Below are positions 17,829 to 26,908 of a stretch of DNA of 64,000 bases, one piece after another; the stretch's first letter is position 1, and each line of letters starts with the position of its first letter. Below the pieces are notes generated by a model. The model searched no databases. It had not been told where the DNA came from and worked only from the letters and a program-made list of their open reading frames with translations. This DNA is from Micromonospora cremea. GTDB taxonomy: Bacteria > Actinomycetota > Actinomycetes > Mycobacteriales > Micromonosporaceae. The position numbers and the translations under genes are program-made. Location: positions 2,046,001 through 2,110,000 of the forward strand of contig NZ_FSQT01000001.1 of NCBI RefSeq assembly GCF_900143515.1. The letters run 5' to 3'.

Positions 17829-17967
17829 GGACCCTCCTCGGGACGGGATCAGAATGCCGCCCGACACTACTGCGCGCAACCGCCTGATGTCTTCAGGTAA
17901 TGGGCGCGCCGTGCGCCCCTGCCAATGGCGTGTCGATCCGTTCCACGCAGGTGTGCCGCGGGTGGGG

Positions 17968-19407
17968 TCAGGGGGTCGGGGCCGGGCCCTCGGTGACCGG
18001 CAGCAGCACCCGGAAGGTGGTCCGTCCGGGCTCGGTCTCCACCCGGATGTCGCCGTGATGCTTGTGCACCACGATCCGGTACGAGATGTCCAGCCCCAGC
18101 CCGGTGCCCGCGCCCACCGGCTTGGTGGTGAAGAACGGCTCGAAGATGCGGGGGCGCACCTCGGGCGGGATGCCGGGGCCGGTGTCGGTGATCTCCACCG
18201 CCAGCAGGTCACCGACGCGGCCGGTGCGGACGGTCAGCACGCCCTTCTCCCCCATCGCGCCCAGCGCGTTGTCGATCAGGTTGGTCCACACCTGGTTCAG
18301 CTCGGCGGCGTACGCCGGGACCGGCGGGAGGCTGCGGTCGTACTCGCGGATCAGCTTGACCTGGGCCGGGATCTTGCCCTTGAACATCACGAGCGTGGCG
18401 TCGAGCAGGTCGTGCACGTCCACCACCCGGTGCGGCGCGCGGTCCAGCTGGGAGTACTGCTTGGCGGCACCGACCAGGCCGGAGATCCGGGTCACCGCGT
18501 CGCCGATCTCGCGCATCAGCAGCTCGGTGTCGACGGTGTAGGTGAGCCAGCGGACCGCCGCCTCGAGGTCGGCCGGGCCGACCGCCGCCTTCACCCGCCC
18601 CAGCCAGGTCGCGTCGAGCCCACCACCCACCAGGATGGGCGCCAGGTCCCAGGCGCCGCTCACCCCGTGCTCCTCCAGCCAGTCGGTGAGCGTGTCCTCG
18701 GCGTCGGCGGTGGCCATCGGGGTCAGCTTCGGCGCGGTGGCCACCCGGGCCACCGCCTCCTCCTGCAACGCGACGAGGCCTTGCAGCGTCCGGCCGTCCA
18801 GCCGGCCGTCAGCGATCATGGCGAGCTTGTGCCGCATGCCGGCGACCCGGTCGCGCAGCACCGAGGTGGCCCGCACCGCAGCCGCGGCCGGGTTGTTCAG
18901 CTCGTGGGTCAGCCCCGCCGAGAGCGAGCCGAGCGCGAGCAGCCGCTCCCGTTCGCCGACGATGGTCTGGCTGTCCCGCATCCCGAAGAACAGGCCCTCC
19001 AGCAGGTGCATCGGCATCGGGAACCAGGACCGCAGGGCGTGCGCGAAGTCCTCCGCCGGCAGCACGAAGAACTCCGCGTCGGTCACCGCCCGCAGACTGT
19101 TGCGGTAGACCTGCTCGACCTGGTCTCCCAGGTACGCCTGGGTGGCCCCGCCGTACACCCCGCGCTGGTCGGTGCGGCTGGTCTCGACGTCGTCGCCGCG
19201 CACCTGCCGGCTCAACGCCACCGCGCCGCGCAGCAACACGAAGAAGCAGGTGGCGGCCTCGCCCTCGGCGTACACCAGGGTGCCGCCCGCGCGCTGCTCC
19301 ACCCGGCCGTGCTCGGCCAGCCAGTCGAGCTGCCCGTCGTCGAGGGCCTCGAACAGGAACAGGGTGCGCAGCTGCGCGGGTGTCAGCCGGTCGGTCTCGA
19401 TGGTCAC
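17968..19407 (-). CDS. Soluble histidine kinase with cNMP-binding domain
   Basis: The 479-aa protein has an N-terminal cyclic-nucleotide-binding (CRP-like) domain (LFLFEALDDGQLDWLAEHG through about residue 125). A phosphoacceptor histidine follows in LGSLSAGLTHELNNPAAA, then a linker. The HATPase domain has N-box NQVWTNLIDNALGAM, G1 EITDTGPGIPPEVR and G2 GAGTGLGLDISY. There are no membrane helices, so it senses a cytosolic signal. The gene directly follows the receiver-thioredoxin-reductase fusion with 55 bp between, so the pair is probably a two-component system in one operon, with the fusion as partner. Confidence 0.88.
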   Translation of the reverse strand: MTIETDRLTPAQLRTLFLFEALDDGQLDWLAEHGRVEQRAGGTLVYAEGEAATCFFVLLRGAVALSRQVRGDDVETSRTDQRGVYGGATQAYLGDQVEQVYRNSLRAVTDAEFFVLPAEDFAHALRSWFPMPMHLLEGLFFGMRDSQTIVGERERLLALGSLSAGLTHELNNPAAAAVRATSVLRDRVAGMRHKLAMIADGRLDGRTLQGLVALQEEAVARVATAPKLTPMATADAEDTLTDWLEEHGVSGAWDLAPILVGGGLDATWLGRVKAAVGPADLEAAVRWLTYTVDTELLMREIGDAVTRISGLVGAAKQYSQLDRAPHRVVDVHDLLDATLVMFKGKIPAQVKLIREYDRSLPPVPAYAAELNQVWTNLIDNALGAMGEKGVLTVRTGRVGDLLAVEITDTGPGIPPEVRPRIFEPFFTTKPVGAGTGLGLDISYRIVVHKHHGDIRVETEPGRTTFRVLLPVTEGPAPTP

Positions 19408-19462
19408 TCGGACTCCTTCGTTCGCGACTGCGGGGCTCGCAGGCCCGGCTCACTCCTCGCGC

Positions 19463-21130
19463 TCACTGGGCCTCCAGGTAGCGGTGCACGAGCGACACGG
19501 CCATGGCACCCTCGCCGACGGCCGAGGCGACCCGCTTGACCGATTCGGCCCGCACGTCACCGGCGGCGAACACCCCCGGCAGGCTGGTCTCCAGGTGGTA
19601 CGGGTCGCGCGACAGCGACCAGCCGGCCGGGCGCCGCCCACCGGTGATCAGATCCGGACCGGTCACGATGAAGCCGCGCCGGTCGCGAACCAGCACCCCG
19701 TCCAGCCAGTCGGTCCGAGGCTCGGCGCCGATGAAGATGAACAGCCAGGACGTGTCGACCGAGCGGGCCTCCCCGGTGCGGGTGTCGCACAGGGTGAGCC
19801 GTTGCAGGTGGTCCTGCCCGGTGCCGCCGACCACCGCGGTGTGCGGGTGCACGGTGATCCGGTCGATGCGCTCCAGCTGGTCGATCAGGTATCGCGACAT
19901 CGAGGCGGTCAGGTCGGCGCCCCGGATCAGCAGGTGCACCCGGGCCGCGTACCGGGAGAAGTGCACGGCGGCCTGGCCGGCCGAGTTTGCCCCGCCGACG
20001 ATGTAGACGTCCTGGTCGACGCAGCTGGGTGCCTCGGTGGCGGTGGAGCCGTAGAACACTCCCCGGCCGGTGAAGTCCGCCAGCCCGGGGGCGTCGAGCA
20101 CCCGGTAGGAGACCCCGGTGGCCAGCACCACGGTGTGCGCGGCGATCTCGCTGCCATCTCCGAAGCGCAGCAGCCGGGCGCCGCCGGCCTCGCTCAGACC
20201 GACCACCTCCCGGGCGCTGAGCAGCTCCGCGCCGAACTTCACCGCCTGCCGCCGGGCCCGGTCGGTCAGCTGCGCGCCGGAGACGCCGTCCGGAAAGCCC
20301 AGGTAGTTCTCGATCCGGCTGCTCTGGCCGGCCTGCCCGCCGGTCGCCCGCCGCTCGACCAGTACGGTGCGCAAACCCTCCGAGGCGCCGTACACCGCGG
20401 AGCCGAGGCCGGCCGGGCCGCCGCCGATCACCACCAGGTCGTAGAAGTCGGAGGCCGGCACCACGGTCAACCCGGCCAGCCCGGCCAGCTCGGCCTCGCT
20501 CGGAGCGATCAGCGCCTTGCCCTCGGCGGTCACCACCAGCGGCACGTCCGCCTCGGTGGCCCCGGCGGCGTCGAGCAGCCGGGCGCCCTCCGGGTCGTCG
20601 GCCAGCAGCCAGCGGTACGGCACGAGGTTGCGCGCCAGGAAGTCGCGGACCTTGAACGACGGCGCCGACCAGCGGTGCCCGACGACCCGGATCTCGCTGG
20701 TCGCCGCGTCCGGGGTCGCCGCCCACGCCTCCAGCAGGCCGTCCACCACCGGATACAGCTTCTCCTCGGGCGGGTGCCAGGGCTTGAGCAGATAGTGGTC
20801 CAGGTCGACCACGTTGATCGCCTCGATCGCGGCGTCGGTGTCCGCGTACGCGGTGAGCAGCACCCGGCGTGCGGCCGGGAAGATGTCCATCGCGGCCTCC
20901 AGGAACTCGACGCCGGTCATCTCCGGCATCCGGTGGTCCGCCAGCAGCAGCGCCACCTGCTCGCCGCGCAGCTTGACCTCCCGCAGCGCGTCCAGCGCCT
21001 CCGGCCCCGAGGCGGCTCGCAGCACCCGGTAGCGGTCGCCGTAACGGCGACGGATGTCCCGGGCCACCGCCCGGGACACCACCGGGTCGTCGTCGACGGT
21101 CAGGATCACCGGGTTCGCCATGGCGCCCAT
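19463..21130 (-). CDS. Response-regulator receiver fused to thioredoxin-reductase-like domain
   Basis: The 555-aa fusion starts with a CheY-like receiver (ILTVDDDP acidic pocket; phosphoacceptor Asp in LLLADHRMPEMTG; conserved LLTAYAD and LKPW). A linker of about 100 residues follows (RVVGHRWSAPSFKVRDFLAR), which may be a degenerate thioredoxin-like segment. The rest is a flavoprotein with FAD-binding DLVVIGGGPAGLGSAVYGAS and NAD(P)H-binding VYIVGGANSAGQAA. The redox CxxC of true thioredoxin reductase is missing: ATGGQAGQSSRIENYLGFP stands where it would be. Its reductant target is therefore unknown. ATG 21130 has AGGTGG upstream; ATG 21121 is possible. Probably co-transcribed with the kinase that follows. 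Confidence 0.87.
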   Translation of the reverse strand: MGAMANPVILTVDDDPVVSRAVARDIRRRYGDRYRVLRAASGPEALDALREVKLRGEQVALLLADHRMPEMTGVEFLEAAMDIFPAARRVLLTAYADTDAAIEAINVVDLDHYLLKPWHPPEEKLYPVVDGLLEAWAATPDAATSEIRVVGHRWSAPSFKVRDFLARNLVPYRWLLADDPEGARLLDAAGATEADVPLVVTAEGKALIAPSEAELAGLAGLTVVPASDFYDLVVIGGGPAGLGSAVYGASEGLRTVLVERRATGGQAGQSSRIENYLGFPDGVSGAQLTDRARRQAVKFGAELLSAREVVGLSEAGGARLLRFGDGSEIAAHTVVLATGVSYRVLDAPGLADFTGRGVFYGSTATEAPSCVDQDVYIVGGANSAGQAAVHFSRYAARVHLLIRGADLTASMSRYLIDQLERIDRITVHPHTAVVGGTGQDHLQRLTLCDTRTGEARSVDTSWLFIFIGAEPRTDWLDGVLVRDRRGFIVTGPDLITGGRRPAGWSLSRDPYHLETSLPGVFAAGDVRAESVKRVASAVGEGAMAVSLVHRYLEAQ

Positions 21131-21280
21131 GAAACCACCTGCCGGGGGGTCCGCCGCACGGGGCGGGGGCCGGGGCGGCGATACAGGGTTGGCCAGGCGT
21201 CGGGCGGGTAAGCCGGGTCGCCGCGCGGGTGGCCGCACACCGACGACCCGCCGGCAGCCGCGCACACCTCCGGGGGGCCC

Positions 21281-23518
21281 ATGGCGGACGCGTCGACGAC
21301 CGGACCGACCTCGGACCGGGTCGTGGAGCTGCGCGTGCACGGCGTCTCCGGGGCGGGGGCCGACCAGGTGCTCGACCGGCCGCACGTCCACCAGGTCGCC
21401 GGGGACCGCAGCGGCGGGTTCTACCGCCCACGTGCGGGCTATCCGGACGCCACCGGTACCGGCGGGGTGACGCTGGAGGCGTACCGCTGGAGCGACCTGC
21501 CGTCCGGGACGGCCGTACGGACGCTGTCGCTGGTGTTCCTGCTGCCGTTCATGCTCTGCAACGTGGCGCTGTGGATGCGCCCGCCGACCCACGCCTCGAA
21601 GCACGGCATCGTCGCGCTGTGCCGGGTGCTCGCGCTCACCCTCACCATGCTCTACGTGCTTTCCATCGTCGGGGTGGCGTTGGACCTGATCGCCTGGCGC
21701 TGCATGGGCACCCCGTCCTGTCTGGTCGGGCGGAGCTGGCTGTCCTGGCTCGGCGGGCGCTCGCCCGGGTTGCGCCTCGGTGTGCTGGCGCTGGTGCCGG
21801 TCGCCGCCGTCGGAGTCGTCTGGTGGCTGGGCGCCCGCCCCGGCCGATCGTTCGACGCGTTCCGGACCCGGTCGCCCGCAGCCGCCGGGCACCCCCGGTT
21901 GAGCGCGGTCGGCCAGTGGGATGGCGCGCCGCTGGTGAGCCGGCTGCGCTCGGTGCACGTCGCCGGCGCGTTCGCCACGCTGGACGGCAGCCTGCTGGCC
22001 GCCCGGGCCAGCGAGGGCGTCACATGGGTGATGGCGGTGCTGGTCGTGGCCACTGGGGCGGTGCTGCTCGCCTGTCTGGTCCTGCTCTCGACGGTGCAGA
22101 GCATCGATCAGCCCAGCCCGTCGGCCCGGGTCGACGGGCTCACGCGCGGGCTGCGCACGATCGCCTGCGGCCTGACCATCCTGGTGATCGTGCACACGAT
22201 CACCAGTCCGGTGCCGTGGCCGCAGGGCCGCGAGCTGCCCGGATACGGAGCGCTCGTGGCCTGGCTGTTCGCCAGCCAGACCGCGCTGCTGGCCGTACTC
22301 GCCGCGTTGGTGATCTGGCGCCGGGGCGGTCCGTCGGGCAGCTCGCCGGTGCGCGCGCTGGGCGCGCCGACCTTCGTCACCCTGGCCGCCGGCCTCGCCG
22401 TGGCGTTCTCCGCGGAGCTGGTCTACCGGGTGTCGGATCTGCTGGACCGCGACGGGCAGACCGCTGATCGCCTGGCCACCAGCCCGCCTCTGGCGTACAA
22501 GTGGGCGATCTTCGGATTCTTCATCGCGGTGCTGAGCGCACTGTTGGTCGGCGGCGTGGTCACGGTGCTGACCCTGCGCCAGCGCAGGCGGGCCGCGGAG
22601 GCGATCGTGGCCGCCGACTTTCCGCACGCGCCGCCGGAGGCGGCGGAGCGGCTGCGCCAGGTCGAGCAGGCGGTGGCCCGGGCGCGGTTCACCGAGCGGC
22701 TGCCCCCGCTCACTGTGGTGTACGCCGGGCTGGCCGCGCTCGGCCTGGCCGCCAGCGTGCTCGGCCTCCTCCAGCTGTATCCCGGTGACGTGATCCAGCG
22801 CTACGTCCGGGTGCCCGCCGACATGGTCAACTTCCTGATCGGGATGGGCAGCTACGCGATCGCCGCGATCGTGCTCGGGCTGGTGATCGGCGGTATCTTC
22901 GCGTACCGGACGGCGCAGTTCCGCCGGTACGTGGGCGTTCTCTGGGACCTGGGGACCTTCTGGCCCCGGGCGGCGCACCCCTTCGCCCCGCCCTGCTACG
23001 CCGAGCGGGCCGTGCCGGAATTGACCCGGCGCATCACCTATCTGGTCGACGAGGGCGAGTCGGTGCTGCTGGCCGGGCACAGCCACGGCTCGGTGCTGCT
23101 CGCCGCCACGGTGCTGCAACTGCCGCCACGGGTCACCGACCGGGTCGCCCTGCTGACCTACGGGACGCCGCTGCGGCGGTTGTACTCGCAACTGTTTCCC
23201 GCGTACGTCGACGACGAGGTGCTGCGCGAGATCGGCGAGCGGGTCGGCTGGCGCTGGGTGAACCTGTGGCGGGATACCGACCCGATCGGCGGTTGGATCT
23301 TCGCTCCGCACCGCCCCGGGGACCACGGCACGCGTACCGGACCGGAGGCGACGGTGGATCGCCGGTTGATCGACCCGCACGACGTGGTGCCGCCGCCGTA
23401 CGACAGTGTGCCGCCGCCGATCCTCGGACACTGGCCGTGCGAGTCGGACGAGGCGTTCGTAGCCCTGGAACGGCACCTGGTCGAGCGGCTGCGCGCGGAC
23501 CGGCGGCGGGCCGACTGA
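21281..23518 (+). CDS. Polytopic membrane protein with serine-hydrolase motif
   Basis: The 745-aa protein starts [20 protein letters not shown], the lipase-like first strand and oxyanion region seen in alpha/beta hydrolases. About eight to ten hydrophobic segments follow between residues 80 and 550. It ends in a soluble part with the nucleophile elbow [15 protein letters not shown] (Ser about 601) and [16 protein letters not shown]. Catalytic Asp/His candidates lie in RDTDPIGG and in the DPHD segment near the C-terminus. The split of the hydrolase fold by a membrane domain is unusual. Substrate unknown; a lipid esterase at the membrane is plausible. Divergent from the receiver-reductase gene, with a 150-bp spacer. 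Confidence 0.7.
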   Translation: MADASTTGPTSDRVVELRVHGVSGAGADQVLDRPHVHQVAGDRSGGFYRPRAGYPDATGTGGVTLEAYRWSDLPSGTAVRTLSLVFLLPFMLCNVALWMRPPTHASKHGIVALCRVLALTLTMLYVLSIVGVALDLIAWRCMGTPSCLVGRSWLSWLGGRSPGLRLGVLALVPVAAVGVVWWLGARPGRSFDAFRTRSPAAAGHPRLSAVGQWDGAPLVSRLRSVHVAGAFATLDGSLLAARASEGVTWVMAVLVVATGAVLLACLVLLSTVQSIDQPSPSARVDGLTRGLRTIACGLTILVIVHTITSPVPWPQGRELPGYGALVAWLFASQTALLAVLAALVIWRRGGPSGSSPVRALGAPTFVTLAAGLAVAFSAELVYRVSDLLDRDGQTADRLATSPPLAYKWAIFGFFIAVLSALLVGGVVTVLTLRQRRRAAEAIVAADFPHAPPEAAERLRQVEQAVARARFTERLPPLTVVYAGLAALGLAASVLGLLQLYPGDVIQRYVRVPADMVNFLIGMGSYAIAAIVLGLVIGGIFAYRTAQFRRYVGVLWDLGTFWPRAAHPFAPPCYAERAVPELTRRITYLVDEGESVLLAGHSHGSVLLAATVLQLPPRVTDRVALLTYGTPLRRLYSQLFPAYVDDEVLREIGERVGWRWVNLWRDTDPIGGWIFAPHRPGDHGTRTGPEATVDRRLIDPHDVVPPPYDSVPPPILGHWPCESDEAFVALERHLVERLRADRRRAD

Positions 23519-23543
23519 GCCGGCGGCCGGATATCGTCGTCGG

Positions 23544-24035
23544 GTGACCGCCTCCAGGCAACCCGAACGCCGGCTCATCGCCTCGAACAAGAAGGCCCGG
23601 CACGAGTACACCGTGCTCCGCACGTACGAGGCGGGCATCGTGCTGGTCGGCACCGAGGTGAAGTCGTTGCGCGAGGGGCGGGCGTCGCTGGCGGACGCGT
23701 TCGCCCACGAGCGCGACGGCGAGCTGATGCTGTACGGGCTGCACATCTCCGAGTACGGCTACGGCAGCTGGACCAACCACACCCCCCGACGCACCCGCAA
23801 GCTGCTGCTGCGCCGGGCCGAGATCGACCGGATCCTAGAGAAGGTCCACGAGGGCGGGGTGACCCTGGTGCCGCTGTCGATGTACTTCGACAACGGCTGG
23901 GCCAAGGTCGAGCTGGCCCTGGCCCGGGGCAAGCGCTCGTACGACAAGCGGCAGACGCTGGCCGAGCGCGACGCCAACCGGGAGATCGCCCGGGAGATGG
24001 GCCGGCACCTCAAGGGCCACCCCCGCCGAGTCTGA
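23544..24035 (+). CDS. smpB: SsrA-binding protein SmpB
   Basis: The 163-aa protein delivers tmRNA to stalled ribosomes in trans-translation. It is recognised by [49 protein letters not shown] and the basic C-terminal tail [15 protein letters not shown]...REMGRHLKG, which mimics the missing tRNA part in the decoding centre. GTG 23544 follows a TATCGT -10 hexamer (23532-23537) by seven bases, indicating a leaderless mRNA. No ssrA gene is visible in the 28 bp downstream or elsewhere in the window. Confidence 0.96.
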   Translation: MTASRQPERRLIASNKKARHEYTVLRTYEAGIVLVGTEVKSLREGRASLADAFAHERDGELMLYGLHISEYGYGSWTNHTPRRTRKLLLRRAEIDRILEKVHEGGVTLVPLSMYFDNGWAKVELALARGKRSYDKRQTLAERDANREIAREMGRHLKGHPRRV

Positions 24036-24063
24036 CTCCGAGTTCGACTCTGCGTCAACGACC

Positions 24064-24474
24064 TCAGCGGCGCGCTGTGCGGGGCACGAGGACGAGGACG
24101 GCAACGCCAAGTGCGGTGGCGCCGACAGCCCACCACCAGAAGAATCCCGAGAAGACCGAGGCGATCAGGAGCCCCATGCCGAGGCCGGCCAGCAGGCCGA
24201 GTCCGAACAAGGCCCGAGGGGACAGGGCGAGGTACGGCAGGCGCCGCACCACGAGCACTTCCAGCCAGGTGCCGCCCAACGCCAGCAGTGCCGCGCCGAC
24301 CATGTCTACGGCGGACAGTCCGTGACCTTCGCTGAGGGGCACCAGGACGCTGCCCTCGCCAGTGGCGGGAACGAAGAGGATGAGCACGCCGCCGACGATG
24401 AGCAGTGCGGTGATTGCAACCTGCCTGCGTGGTGCGTCCCTGACCTCTTGCGACATCGATACAGTCTCGGTCAT
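24064..24474 (-). CDS. Small membrane protein of unknown function
   Basis: A 136-aa protein with four hydrophobic segments: ITALLIVGGVLILFVPA, AVDMVGAALLALGGTWLEVL, LFGLGLLAGLGMGLLIASVF and WAVGATALGVAVLVLVP. A short charged N-terminus suggests it faces the cytosol. I do not recognise the family. ATG 24474 is favoured by GGAGAG eight bases upstream; ATG 24456 is an alternative. It converges on smpB and is divergent from the next gene, so it is probably a single-gene unit. Confidence 0.65.
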   Translation of the reverse strand: MTETVSMSQEVRDAPRRQVAITALLIVGGVLILFVPATGEGSVLVPLSEGHGLSAVDMVGAALLALGGTWLEVLVVRRLPYLALSPRALFGLGLLAGLGMGLLIASVFSGFFWWWAVGATALGVAVLVLVPRTARR

Positions 24475-24537
24475 CGGCCATGCTCTCCGCAGGAGCCGTA
24501 TCGGCGAACATCTCATGCGTCAGGCCCACCCGCTAGC

Positions 24538-24981
24538 GTGGGCGTGGTGGCAGCAGAGGCAGCGGGAGCCTTTCGTCGGACGGCGATCGAGCGGTCAGAT
24601 CAGCGCGTCGCATGGGAACGGGCGGACCAGGCCTTCTTCGCCGCCGGAGCGTGTCACATCCTCGCCTGGGTCTGTCGAGATTCGTACCCGGACCGATCGA
24701 TCGACGTGGCGGCGGTGCGCTTGGCGGGCGAGCTCCAGGTCTTCCACGCCTACGCGGTCTGGGATGGCTGGGCGTTCGACCATTCCGGCTGGAATCCGGA
24801 GCCGCAGTTGCTGGCTGTCAACGCAGACTTCGAGGGCCACCCGCTGGAACGCGTCAGGATCACGGTCGATCTGGCTGAATTCTGTGCGGAGTACCACCAC
24901 CGTATGGCAGACCAGTATTGGCGTGACCCGCTCCCACGTGCTCGTGAGTATGTGGGCCGATACATCCCGCCTTGGGCATAG
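24538..24981 (+). CDS. Conserved hypothetical soluble protein
   Basis: About 147 aa, rich in aromatic residues (ACHILAWVCRDSYPDRSI, AYAVWDGWAFDHSGWNPEP, AEFCAEYHHRMADQYWRDPL, EYVGRYIPPW). There are no membrane segments or signal. The composition and sharp motifs suggest a genuine conserved family, but I do not recognise it and assign no function. GTG codons at 24538, 24544 and 24547 are all possible starts; TAGCGT at 24534-24539 would place transcription at about 24546, favouring the third. No operon partner. Confidence 0.65.
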   Translation: MGVVAAEAAGAFRRTAIERSDQRVAWERADQAFFAAGACHILAWVCRDSYPDRSIDVAAVRLAGELQVFHAYAVWDGWAFDHSGWNPEPQLLAVNADFEGHPLERVRITVDLAEFCAEYHHRMADQYWRDPLPRAREYVGRYIPPWA

Positions 24982-25068
24982 CACCCGGCAGTCGTTCACG
25001 GGCGCCCTGGTACCAGCGGCCGATCAGGATGGGTCACCGTGGCGCCTCGGCTGGCAAGGTCGGCGACG

Positions 25069-25464
25069 TCAGGTGGCCCCGAGCAGGTCCCACCGGTTGC
25101 CGGCGATGTCGAGGAAGACCGCGACCCGGCCATAGGGCTCGACCCGCGGTTCCCGGACGAAGGTGACACCGGCCTCGACCATCCGCCGGTGAACGGCGTC
25201 GAAGTCATCGACGCGGAGGAAGAACCCGACCCGGCCGGCTACCTGGTTACCGATTGCGACCCGTTGCTGCTCTCCGTCGGCGCGAGCGAGCAGGATCCCG
25301 GTCTGGGCGCCCGGCGGCCGGACGACGACCCACCGTTTGGGTCGCCCGTCATTGGTCAGCGATGGGGAGTCCTCGACGAGGTCGAAGCCGAGTACGTCGG
25401 TGAAGAACGCGATCGCGGGATCGTACTCGTCGACGATCAGGGCAACCAGGTCGATCTGCACCAC
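25069..25464 (-). CDS. VOC-family (glyoxalase/bleomycin-resistance-like) protein
   Basis: The 131-aa protein has paired beta-alpha-beta-beta-beta modules of the vicinal-oxygen-chelate fold: LVALIVDEYDPAIAFFTDVLGFDLVED, RWVVVRPPGAQTGILLARA, VGFFLRVDDFDAVHRRMVEAGV and RVAVFLDIAGNRWDLL. The C-terminal metal-ligand position reads FLDIAGN rather than the usual DPxGN, so metal-dependent catalysis is uncertain and a binding protein is possible. The start is GTG 25464. Two codons of GTG in a row leave a one-residue ambiguity. No clear partner genes. Confidence 0.85.
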   Translation of the reverse strand: MVQIDLVALIVDEYDPAIAFFTDVLGFDLVEDSPSLTNDGRPKRWVVVRPPGAQTGILLARADGEQQRVAIGNQVAGRVGFFLRVDDFDAVHRRMVEAGVTFVREPRVEPYGRVAVFLDIAGNRWDLLGAT

Positions 25465-25658
25465 GGCAGCGTACGCGGGACAGCGTCCTGCTGGCCGCCC
25501 CCGTGCGCCGACAGCGGCAGATCACTACACCTGACCTTCGTCGACACCCAGCCACGGGTGAGCCAATGCGCCCGGCAGCTATCCGAACGCATTGACATCC
25601 ACAGGATTGGATACCGGCCGTCTTCAGCCGGTGACGTCGGCGGCGATCAGTTTCCTGA

Positions 25659-25946
25659 TCAGAAGGGGGGTGCGTCCTCGCCCATCAACGCCAGCACGAC
25701 GCCTCCCTTCCCGCTCTTGAGGCTCTGGACCACGACCTTGCCGGTGCTGCCGTCGGGCAACTCCAACGTGAAGGTCTTCCCCACCGCGTTCTTGGGGCCG
25801 TTGCCGGCGCTGTTTGCGGGTCGGAAGTCGCCTGCCCACGGCGGGGTGCCACCCTTGCGGGCGGGCTCGGCGAAGAGCGCGGCGGTGCCGGGGGTCCTGG
25901 TGCCATCCGAGGAGAGAAGGACTGAGGCGCTGCGATAGGTAGCCAT
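25659..25946 (-). CDS. Small hypothetical protein
   Basis: A 95-aa protein: MATYRSASVLLSSDGTRTPG at the start, then a beta-rich second half (GKTFTLELPDGSTGKVVVQS, GKGGVVLALMGED). It has no membrane segment or cysteine. Function unknown. ATG 25946 is chosen because a TAGCCT hexamer on the minus strand (25960-25955) would start transcription about two bases upstream; the open frame extends further but lacks a good start. Coding strand and third-position GC fit a real gene, though length leaves doubt. Confidence 0.6.
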   Translation of the reverse strand: MATYRSASVLLSSDGTRTPGTAALFAEPARKGGTPPWAGDFRPANSAGNGPKNAVGKTFTLELPDGSTGKVVVQSLKSGKGGVVLALMGEDAPPF

Positions 25947-26152
25947 ATGCGCCAAGGCTATCCCGGACCGCGCTAGTTTGCGCCACCGACCGACAGCCCG
26001 CCGGCTCGGCCGACGTCTCGCCACCACGTCCGCACTTGCCCGCACCAGGCCCAGACGCTCCGCAGGTTTGCGGCGCGCACGATCGGCGGCACGTCCGGAT
26101 GTCTGATCGGGGTGTATCGGTGTTCAGCCGGTACTGGCCCGCGAGCAGTAGG

Positions 26153-26878
26153 TCACGTGCGGGGGCGGCTGGTGATGCCGTCCAGGATGGTGCTCAGGTT
26201 GTGGTGGAAGGTTTCCTCGGCGTTGAGGTGGGCGCCGTCGATGACGAGCCGGGCGACGGTGGGGTATCGGCCTGTATCGAGCATGCGTGTTAGGTAGGGT
26301 CCGAGGGCGGCCTGCCAAGCGGACACGTCGGTGCCGGTTGAACGGGCGGCGCGTCGCTCGGTGATCTCCCTGCGGAGCGCTCCGACGATGAACGCGTTGA
26401 GGGCGCCCAAGGCGCGCTGGAGATCGTCGATACCGCGCACGCCAGGGGCCTGGCTGAGCGCCGCCGCGGTCGATTCGCCCACGGCCAGCGCGTGAGGTCC
26501 TAAGTGTGGCCTTGCGCCGAGCAGGTCGGCGAACCACTCATGATCGAGAGCGGCATCGCGGGTCCGGTGAACGATGGCCAGCACCGTGGCGCGCCACTCG
26601 GCGTGCTGGCCGGCCTCGGCGATCTGGGCATACACGGCGTCGACCATCAGATCGAGCAGTTCGGATCTGTTGATCACGTAGTCGTAGAGCCGCATCGGAC
26701 CGACACCGAGCTCTTTGGCGATCTTGCGTACCGACAGCCCGTCGAGGCCGTGTGCGTCGGCGAGCCGGATCGCGGTGGCGGCGATCTTCGCGCGGCTCAG
26801 CGGCACGGGCGCCGCCCGCGGCTGGGGCTCGGGCCGTTCCCAGACGGGCAGCGGTGCGCTACCGTACGGCGTATCCAT
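26153..26878 (-). CDS. TetR-family regulator of adjacent monooxygenase
   Basis: A 241-aa repressor. The N-terminal TetR helix-turn-helix follows a proline-rich lead: LSRAKIAATAIRLADAHGLDGLSVRKIAKELGVG, then PMRLYDYVINRSELLDLMVD. The C-terminal helices (ALGALNAFIVGALRREI...) form the ligand pocket and dimer interface of the TetR_C tetracycline-repressor-like group. It is divergent from a TetX-like flavin monooxygenase 30 bp away, with a shared palindrome, so it most likely represses both until a small aromatic or polyketide-like ligand binds. ATG 26878 lies inside the operator region. Confidence 0.88.
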   Translation of the reverse strand: MDTPYGSAPLPVWERPEPQPRAAPVPLSRAKIAATAIRLADAHGLDGLSVRKIAKELGVGPMRLYDYVINRSELLDLMVDAVYAQIAEAGQHAEWRATVLAIVHRTRDAALDHEWFADLLGARPHLGPHALAVGESTAAALSQAPGVRGIDDLQRALGALNAFIVGALRREITERRAARSTGTDVSAWQAALGPYLTRMLDTGRYPTVARLVIDGAHLNAEETFHHNLSTILDGITSRPRT

Positions 26879-26894
26879 GAGATACAGGGTACGG
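26862..26894. promoter_or_regulatory. TetR operator between divergent genes
   Basis: Inverted repeat with arms 26862-26875 and 26881-26894 (CCGTACNNNGTATC form, 11 of 14 positions paired) around a five-base spacer that holds the TetR start codon. TACCCT on the minus strand and TACGGT on the plus strand within it could serve as -10 boxes for the two genes, so one bound repressor would shut both. Confidence 0.7.
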
Positions 26895-26908
26895 TAACGG
26901 AGATGACG

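Noticed and set aside
21131..23746. Upstream extension of the receiver-reductase frame to over 1400 codons
   Set aside because: Antisense to the membrane hydrolase gene; the receiver domain starts at ATG 21130 with a ribosome site.
24036..24063. tmRNA (ssrA) next to smpB
   Set aside because: Only 28 bp lie between smpB and the next gene; no tRNA-like ends or tag reading frame seen there or nearby.
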